From CAXMST01 sp964196325 (GTDB taxonomy: Bacteria; Actinomycetota; Thermoleophilia; Solirubrobacterales; 70-9): a DNA stretch of 9,641 bases. The notes below the pieces were generated by a model. That model searched no databases and was not told where the DNA came from. It saw only the letters and a list, made by a program, of their open reading frames with translations. This document shows positions 5,507 to 9,641 of the stretch, piece after piece (within the stretch, counting starts at the first letter, position 1; every line of letters starts with the position of its first letter). The translations under genes were made by a program, and so were the position numbers. The stretch is from positions 1 to 9,641 of the forward strand of contig CAXMST010000115.1 in NCBI GenBank assembly GCA_964196325.1, given 5' to 3'.

Positions 5507-7246
5507 TCATGCGGCGCTCCGGACCCACTCGGTGCGGCGCAGACCCGCGACCCACTCGGCCGTGGTCAGCCGCCCCTCGACCAGGCCCGCAAGCCCGGTG
5601 AGCCCGTCAGCCTGCACGCCGGAGCGCTCGACCGCGGCGGCGATCATCGGGACTGAGTCGAGCCCCTCGGAGGCGTGCCCGATCCGATCAGGGATCTGGG
5701 CCGCCGGCACACCGGCGCCCAGCAGCTCACCGGCGCGTCGGTTGCGACTGCCCGGGGCAAGGACGGTCGCGGTCAGATCACCTACCCCGGCCAGGCCGGA
5801 GAAGGTCTCGAGCTCCGCTCCATGCAGGGTCGCGTAGGCGACGCACTCGCGCCAGACCTGGGCGGCGGCGATTCCGGCGGCGTTGAGGCCGTGCGGCTCC
5901 GCGGCGGCGGCAGCGAGCGCGGCGGCGTTCTTGGCGACGCCGGCCATCTCGACGCCGACCACGTCGGCCGTGCGCTCGCAGATCAGTCCGGCGCGGTCAA
6001 AGACATCGCCGAGCTGGGCGCGGAGGTCATCGTCGCTGCTGGCCAACGCCAGCGCCGCGGTCCCGGCCGCGGCCTCGTTGGCGTGCGCGGGACCGCCGAG
6101 CGAGGCCAGGGCCCTCGCCCGTACCCGATCGATCAGATAGTCCGAGGGAAGCGCCCCCATCGGCGGTACCAGGCCCTTGCTCAGAAGTAGGACGGCGGTA
6201 CGGCTGCCGATCTTGGCCCCAAGCGCCCCGACGGCCGCGGGCAGGCCAGCAGACGGGACCGCGAAGCAGACCAGATCGAGGCCCGAGACCTCGATTTCCC
6301 CGGCCCGTCGGACAATGACCGACTCGGGCAGCTGCACGCCCGGTAGATAGGCCTCGTTTACGCGACTGTCGGCGACCCGCTCGGTCTGCTCGGCGGTCCG
6401 GCAACCGAGCTGCACCTCGACTCCACCGCGAGCAAGGAGCACGGCGACCGCCGTGCCCCAGCTGCCGGCACCGATCACCGCTGCCTTACGCATCGGCGGC
6501 AGGCCGCCCAGCCACTCCCACTGCAGCTCGATGCTGGGCCAGATCCGCGCGGTCACGGTCGCGGCGAGCGACGGTGAGGGGTTCTCCGTCCGAGGGAAGC
6601 TGACAGCTTTTCCGGCGCGCAGGCGCACCTTGCGCGGACGGATCCGCCAGCCGCGGCGCACGTGCTCGGAGCCGACCACCGCAATCGGCATGACCGCGGC
6701 GCCTGACTCGAGCGCCAGACGACCGACCCCACGATGCGGGGAAGCGAGCGAGCCGCTGCGGATCCGGGTGCCCTCGGGAAAGATGCAAAGGGCTCCGCCG
6801 CGCTCGAGGATCGCCGCCGAGGTCGCGACGGTCTCGGTATCGGACTGTCCGCGACGAACAGGGTAGGCGCCGAGCCGGTTCAGGATCCAACCCTGCCAGC
6901 GGTTCTCGAAGAGCTCGACCTTGGCCACGTAGTGCATCGGCCGTCGCCAGGGCAGCAGGGTCCCGATAACGAAGGGATCGAGGAAGCTGCGGTGGTTCGC
7001 GGCGACGATCATCCCGCCCTCGATCTTGGCGTGCTCGCGACCAATCCGATCGAGCCGGAACCAGATCAGGAAGGCCGGCACGACCAGCGCCCGCACGATC
7101 GAGTAGACGAGGTAGTTGACGCCTTTGTTGCGCGTGTACTCGTGGTAGGAGTTGAGCCTCTCCGCGCCAATCAACTCTGCCACATCGGTCCGGGGGGCCT
7201 TCGGGGGTCTGTCCGTGGGGGCCCGCGCTGGCGCCGATTCCGTCAC
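5507..7246 (-). CDS. PlsC acyltransferase - GpsA dehydrogenase fusion protein
   Basis: One uninterrupted frame carries two phospholipid-synthesis enzymes (numbering from an upstream TTG at 7267). Residues ~45-255 are a PlsC-type acyltransferase that loads acyl chains onto (lyso)glycerol phosphate. It has a hydrophobic anchor (53-70), the catalytic HX4D in NHRSFLD (H92, D97) and FPEGTR (163-168). Residues 259-586 resemble NAD(P)-dependent glycerol-3-phosphate dehydrogenase, which makes sn-glycerol 3-phosphate from DHAP. It has the nucleotide loop IGAGSWGTA (265-273), VPSAGLP, LLSKGL, GGPAHANE, catalytic-type K446 in AKN, GLAGVGDL (491-498) and SRN (507-509). The usual GDNTKAALITRG motif is replaced by GLNAAGIAAAQVW. 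Start: GTG 7246 (TESAPARAP follows) seems likelier than TTG 7267; neither has a good ribosome site. An internal ATG at 6493 begins the GpsA part without a nearby Shine-Dalgarno, so reinitiation is possible but fusion is favoured. Confidence 0.85.
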   Translation of the reverse strand: MTESAPARAPTDRPPKAPRTDVAELIGAERLNSYHEYTRNKGVNYLVYSIVRALVVPAFLIWFRLDRIGREHAKIEGGMIVAANHRSFLDPFVIGTLLPWRRPMHYVAKVELFENRWQGWILNRLGAYPVRRGQSDTETVATSAAILERGGALCIFPEGTRIRSGSLASPHRGVGRLALESGAAVMPIAVVGSEHVRRGWRIRPRKVRLRAGKAVSFPRTENPSPSLAATVTARIWPSIELQWEWLGGLPPMRKAAVIGAGSWGTAVAVLLARGGVEVQLGCRTAEQTERVADSRVNEAYLPGVQLPESVIVRRAGEIEVSGLDLVCFAVPSAGLPAAVGALGAKIGSRTAVLLLSKGLVPPMGALPSDYLIDRVRARALASLGGPAHANEAAAGTAALALASSDDDLRAQLGDVFDRAGLICERTADVVGVEMAGVAKNAAALAAAAAEPHGLNAAGIAAAQVWRECVAYATLHGAELETFSGLAGVGDLTATVLAPGSRNRRAGELLGAGVPAAQIPDRIGHASEGLDSVPMIAAAVERSGVQADGLTGLAGLVEGRLTTAEWVAGLRRTEWVRSAA

Positions 7247-7306
7247 GCTCAGGCTTACACGGCGCAAGCGTGACCGTTACAGGGATAGCGCGTCCCGATC
7301 CGAGCC

Positions 7307-7312
7307 TATCCT
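7307..7312 (+). promoter_or_regulatory. Possible -10 box of the tRNA-Thr gene
   Basis: TATCCT lies nine bases before the mature tRNA 5' end. No -35 is seen at the normal spacing. It lies in one arm of an inverted repeat (GGATAG 7283-7288, CTATCC 7306-7311) in the spacer shared with the divergent plsC-gpsA gene. Weak evidence. Confidence 0.25.
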
Positions 7313-7321
7313 TGCTCCGAC

Positions 7322-7395
7322 GCCGGAGTAGCTCAGCTGGCCAGAGCGCCTGATTTGTAATCAGGAGGTCGCGGGTTCGAACCCCGCCTCCGGCT
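7322..7395 (+). tRNA. tRNA-Thr (anticodon TGT)
   Basis: A complete cloverleaf of 74 bases. The acceptor arms GCCGGAG (7322-7328) and CTCCGGC (7388-7394) pair fully, with T7395 as discriminator. The D-arm stem is GCTC/GAGC. The anticodon stem CCTGA/TCAGG holds the loop TTTGTAA, giving anticodon TGT at 7356-7358, which reads the threonine codon ACA. The T-arm is GCGGG-TTCGAAC-CCCGC. CCA is not encoded and must be added after transcription. The gene is divergent from plsC-gpsA. Its 3' end is followed directly by recombinase debris, so it has probably served as an integration site. Confidence 0.97.
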
Positions 7396-7403
7396 TCCCT
7401 CGG

Positions 7404-7424
7404 ATCCCGCTTGCGGAGCGGGAT
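7404..7424 (+). terminator. Hairpin just after tRNA-Thr
   Basis: ATCCCGCT (7404-7411) and AGCGGGAT (7417-7424) are exact reverse complements around TGCGG, starting eight bases after the tRNA. An outer pair, CCTCGGA (7398-7404) and TCCGAGG (7441-7447), nests around it. It is a plausible stem for ending the tRNA transcript, though only two T residues follow. It may also be a remnant of an attachment region. Confidence 0.4.
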
Positions 7425-7610
7425 TGCCGGCATCGGGCCCTCCGAGGTCGAAGCTCCGATTACCGCGCTCCGCCACGATTCTGCCCGATTCTGCCCAACC
7501 GTGAGCCGGCCGCTGACTAGATCGACGTCGCGCCACCGGAGCGCCGTCAGCTCCCCGACACGGAGCCCCGCGAGCGCCAGCGTAAGCCGGAGGGCTGGAC
7601 GCTCACGGCG
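7425..7610 (-). pseudogene. Tyrosine recombinase (integrase) fragment
   Basis: Reading the minus strand from about 7601 gives RPALRLTLALAG then GLRVGELTALRWRDVDL, followed by VSGRLTVG and, further on, MPAIPLRKR. This matches box I of phage-type integrases, in which the Arg of GLR-x-x-E-L is a catalytic residue, and the beta-strand segment that follows. The N-terminal core-binding domain is missing: an in-frame TAG stands at 7658-7656. The C-terminal HxLRH and Tyr motifs are also missing, since the frame runs into the tRNA. The piece is thus ~60 residues of a normal ~380-400 and cannot be active. Similarity is clear through VSGRLTVG and weaker afterwards. A 10-bp tandem duplication lies in the fragment. 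Its place beside tRNA-Thr points to a decayed integrative element. Confidence 0.6.
7476..7495. repeat. 10-bp tandem duplication
   Basis: CGATTCTGCC occurs twice head to tail (7476-7485, 7486-7495). It lies in the integrase fragment, just after the conserved strand segment. A ten-base duplication would shift the reading frame, in keeping with decay after inactivation, or it may be a short recombination footprint. Confidence 0.7.
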
Positions 7611-7703
7611 GTGGCCGGGTGGGCGGTTTGGGGCGTCGGGGAGTGGCGCTTCGGACTACTAGCGCCAGCGCGGCGGCGTCGATCCCGCCGCCGTGTCTCT
7701 TCG

Positions 7704-7895
7704 CATGGAGGCTGTCGCGTAAACCAAAAGCGAGGCCGTGAGAGCTCGCGTCAGGCCTCTTTAGAAACGACTCGACGTAGATGCTTCATCCGGTGCTCGT
7801 GACCGGAGATGGACGACCTCGCGCCGGTCCCAGGAGCGACGTCAGAGTCCGTGCGGGTACGTCTCGTCGGCGACCTTTGTGCGACAGCCTCCATG
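7704..7895. mobile_element. 192-bp segment bounded by perfect 15-bp inverted repeats (MITE-like)
   Basis: CATGGAGGCTGTCGC (7704-7718) and GCGACAGCCTCCATG (7881-7895) are exact reverse complements; a shared AAA two bases inward extends the similarity. The palindromic CATG at both outer ends could be a 4-bp target duplication, making the true terminal repeat GAGGCTGTCGC. The interior has no recognisable transposase. It contains a hairpin with T-rich flanks. A 47-codon minus-strand frame (7894-7751) begins in the repeat but looks like no known protein. The size and structure suit a miniature inverted-repeat element or an internally deleted insertion sequence. I cannot assign a family. Confidence 0.5.
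7720..7762. terminator. Bidirectional terminator-like hairpin inside the inverted-repeat segment
   Basis: GAGGCC (7732-7737) and GGCCTC (7754-7759) pair around a 16-base loop holding GAGCTC. On the minus strand the stem is followed by a T-rich tract (GCTTTTGGTTT); on the plus strand by TTTA. This is the nearest thing to a true intrinsic terminator in the window. It would stop transcripts entering from either side. Confidence 0.4.
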
Positions 7896-8031
7896 AAAGG
7901 GAGTAGCGAAACCCGGCGCTGCCCTTTAGACCCAAAGAAGAAGCCAAGAAGACCTCGCCGCGCATTTGCTCAATGTCGATTCCTAGGTGATCGCTCCAAG
8001 CGGAAGCCGCGGGCCCGCCCGCTGGCCTGCC

Positions 8032-9641
8032 CTACTGCTTCTTCTTGAGCTTGATCTTGCGCTTGGCTGAGCTCTCGTTGCCGGCGGCGTCGGCCGCGGT
8101 AACCGTGACCGTGGCCATCGGCTTCCTGCCCCTGCGCTGAGCCTTCCTGGCGAGCCTCCTTGCCTTCTTTTTCAGCTTCAGCTTTACGGTCACCTTCTTG
8201 CCCGCGGCGAGCTCTCTCGTTTGACCCTTGAGCTTTGACTTCTTCTTCTTAGCCGCCACTGCCGAGCTCTTGGGCACAGGGACCCTGATCGTCCCGGCGA
8301 CCACGATTGTGGCTGCCTCGTCGACCTTGACCTTGACCTTCACCCGCTTCGAGCTCTTTTGGGTCTTCTTGCCCTTCAGGGTGATCGTCGGGCCGCTCAG
8401 GCCAAGCACGGTGTCGAGCGTCCTGGTTGCGGTTGCCTGCGGGCTTCCGTTGCAGTGCGCTGTTTGGCCCGTGAAGACGGTGTCCCCGACGAAGCTGGCA
8501 GCGTCGCTGCAATCGTTTGTGACCGTGAGGCCGACCGTGTAGGTGCCCGGCGAGCCGTAGGTGTGTTGTGGTGTCGGGCCGCCGTTCGGGAGGGTGGTGC
8601 CGTCCCCAAAGCTCCAGTCGAAGCGCGTCGCGCGGCCGCCTCGGACCGTCGTAGCCGACGCATCGAAGCTGCTCGCCTGCCCGACCCCGGCCGAACTGAC
8701 GACGAAGGCCGGCAGCGGAGTCTGGCTTGGCGTCATCGCGATTGAGAGGAAGCCGGCGAACTTGTCGCCTGTCAGGTAGGGAGATCCGGAAAGCGGGGTG
8801 AGCGCGCCGGCCGCGACGATCGAGAATCCGCTGACCACGCCGGGGTTCGCGCTCGCGAACCCGTAGACGCGTTGGCCGTCGGGTGTGGCCGCGGCAGCCT
8901 GCGTCTGCCCTCCGCCGGCGAACGGGGACCCGGCAATCGCCGTCAACGCTCCATTGCCGGCGATGTCGTAGACCGAAACGCCGCCGACGATGCCTGGGGC
9001 GCGCTCTCCAGCGAAAAGCCGGGTCCCGTCGGGTGCGAGCGCGAGACCGATTGGCGCCGTGCCTGCGGCGGCGAACGGCGAGCCGGTCACCGGCGTCAGG
9101 ACCCCGGTCGCCTGGTTTATGTCGAGTACTGAGATCGAGCTCGAGGCGAAGGGCACGTTGCCGACGAACAGGCGCCCTCCGGTCGGGGAGACAACGGCTG
9201 GAAACGATTGAGTTGCGCCGGTGGCAAACGGTGAGCCCCCGACCTGGGTCAGGGCGCCGGTCGCCGGGTTGATATTGAGGACCGCGGCGGCGCCCGCAAA
9301 CATGGCTCCCGCAACGTCACCAGGCACGAACACGCGATCGCCGCCGGGCGCGATCGCTACGCCCGTTGGGTCCTCAAGCCCAGCGACAGCGAACGGAGAG
9401 CCAGACACCGGTGTGAGCGTGCCGGTGTCCTCGTCGATGTCATAGGCCGCCACCGAGCCGGGGTCCGCCGCATCGTTGCTAGCGGTCCCACGGTTACTCG
9501 CCAAGAGCCTGTCGCCAGAGGGCGTCACCGCGACGCCGGTTGTATTGATGCCGCCACTCGCGAACGGCGAGCCCGGGACCTCTATCAGCGTGCCACCGAA
9601 CCCGATCGCGTAGCCGCGCACGCCGGCGGTGATGCTTGTGG
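8032..9641 (-). CDS. Secreted-type beta-propeller/PKD protein with Lys-rich tail (5' partial)
   Basis: The frame is open to the right window edge, so the N-terminus and any signal peptide are missing. A GTG at 9621 is only an internal candidate; positions below count from it. Residues 1-300 are YVTN/lactonase-like propeller repeats with the signature TG-x-LT-x-V-x-GSPFA. GSPF or GSPY occurs at 17, 74, 129, 180, 231 and 279, a period of about 48-57 residues, each followed by a TP-x-G-x-RLF strand. Residues ~311-370 are a PKD domain (FDWSFGDG, 334-341; HTYGSPGTYTVGLTVT, 353-368). C371 and C390 may pair. Residues ~408-529 form a Lys-rich beta domain (ELAAGKKVTVKLKLKKKARR, TVTAADAAGNES) ending KLKKKQ. 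Similar tails end many secreted proteins of Thermoleophilia. It probably acts outside the cell in adhesion or carbohydrate contact; no catalytic activity is evident. Confidence 0.85.
   Translation of the reverse strand, partial: TSITAGVRGYAIGFGGTLIEVPGSPFASGGINTTGVAVTPSGDRLLASNRGTASNDAADPGSVAAYDIDEDTGTLTPVSGSPFAVAGLEDPTGVAIAPGGDRVFVPGDVAGAMFAGAAAVLNINPATGALTQVGGSPFATGATQSFPAVVSPTGGRLFVGNVPFASSSISVLDINQATGVLTPVTGSPFAAAGTAPIGLALAPDGTRLFAGERAPGIVGGVSVYDIAGNGALTAIAGSPFAGGGQTQAAAATPDGQRVYGFASANPGVVSGFSIVAAGALTPLSGSPYLTGDKFAGFLSIAMTPSQTPLPAFVVSSAGVGQASSFDASATTVRGGRATRFDWSFGDGTTLPNGGPTPQHTYGSPGTYTVGLTVTNDCSDAASFVGDTVFTGQTAHCNGSPQATATRTLDTVLGLSGPTITLKGKKTQKSSKRVKVKVKVDEAATIVVAGTIRVPVPKSSAVAAKKKKSKLKGQTRELAAGKKVTVKLKLKKKARRLARKAQRRGRKPMATVTVTAADAAGNESSAKRKIKLKKKQ

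Larger units (their letters stand above)
7396..8031. other. Gene-poor scar region downstream of tRNA-Thr
   Basis: About 640 bases without an intact gene. From left to right it holds a hairpin next to the tRNA, a tyrosine-recombinase fragment on the minus strand, a 10-bp tandem duplication, a 192-bp segment with perfect 15-bp terminal inverted repeats and a terminator-like hairpin, then ~135 bases in which I see nothing. Parts of 7720-7990 are more A+T-rich than the flanking genes, as expected for foreign or decayed DNA. Confidence 0.6.

Noticed and set aside
6486..7433. Long minus-strand frame of 315 codons crossing the tRNA and the plsC region
   Set aside because: It reads antisense through the tRNA and out of frame through the PlsC domain. 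Only its first residues (MPAIPLRKR) belong to anything real, the integrase fragment.
7333..7536. Minus-strand open frame of 67 codons ending in SNPRPPDYKSGALAS
   Set aside because: This is the antisense of the tRNA-Thr gene read as protein, a well-known annotation artefact.
7751..7894. 47-codon minus-strand frame inside the inverted-repeat segment
   Set aside because: It starts in the repeat itself, has no ribosome site and resembles nothing known. It ends at the hairpin, so a short real transcript is not excluded.
7809..8048. Plus-strand frame of 79 codons right of the tRNA
   Set aside because: Basic, low-complexity product with no recognisable motif or clear ribosome site; it overlaps the end of the propeller-PKD gene and lies across an inverted-repeat arm.
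8880..9641. Regularly spaced similar blocks (~150-170 bp) resembling an array
   Set aside because: They encode the GSPFA repeats of the beta-propeller in one open frame; spacing and sequence follow the protein repeat, so this is not a CRISPR array.

Overview
The window looks like chromosomal DNA of a GC-rich actinobacterium. The best lineage guess is Thermoleophilia/Solirubrobacterales. This rests on high G+C throughout, GTG starts, and a secreted beta-propeller/PKD protein ending in the lysine-rich domain I associate with that group. The rhomboid with an N-terminal zinc-binding head and the DUF4383 membrane protein also fit. This is inference from gene style; no rRNA is present.

Layout. Positions 1-2117 hold a minus-strand run: a pterin-4a-carbinolamine dehydratase, a non-hydrolysing UDP-GlcNAc 2-epimerase (WecB) and a PhoU-like DUF47 protein. 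A perfect 9-bp hairpin separates the first two. Divergent from the dehydratase, only 25 bp away, is a stand-alone cobalamin-binding (BtuF-fold) protein on the plus strand. It converges on a minus-strand rhomboid protease. A small plus-strand DUF4383 membrane protein follows and converges on a minus-strand pair: an ECF-type sigma factor and an overlapping one-TM protein that may be its membrane partner. Upstream on the minus strand lies a single open frame joining a PlsC acyltransferase to a GpsA-like glycerol-3-phosphate dehydrogenase. This is the most unusual protein in the window.

At 7322-7395 there is a plus-strand tRNA-Thr(TGT). The next ~640 bp carry no intact gene. They hold the wreck of a tyrosine recombinase pointing back at the tRNA, a 10-bp tandem duplication, and a 192-bp segment bounded by perfect 15-bp inverted repeats with a bidirectional-terminator-like hairpin inside. 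Together these look like the scar of an integrative element at a tRNA site plus a small non-autonomous insertion. From 8032 to the right edge runs a 5'-truncated gene for a large, probably secreted protein: YVTN-type propeller repeats, one PKD domain and a lysine-rich C-terminal domain.

Functional coherence is modest. The core genes cover phospholipid synthesis, sugar-nucleotide metabolism, pterin recycling, phosphate-linked regulation, sigma-factor regulation and membrane proteolysis. I found no CRISPR array, toxin-antitoxin pair, defence cassette or biosynthetic cluster. The points most worth checking are the PlsC-GpsA fusion, the sigma/membrane-protein overlap, and the tRNA-Thr integration scar with its inverted-repeat element.
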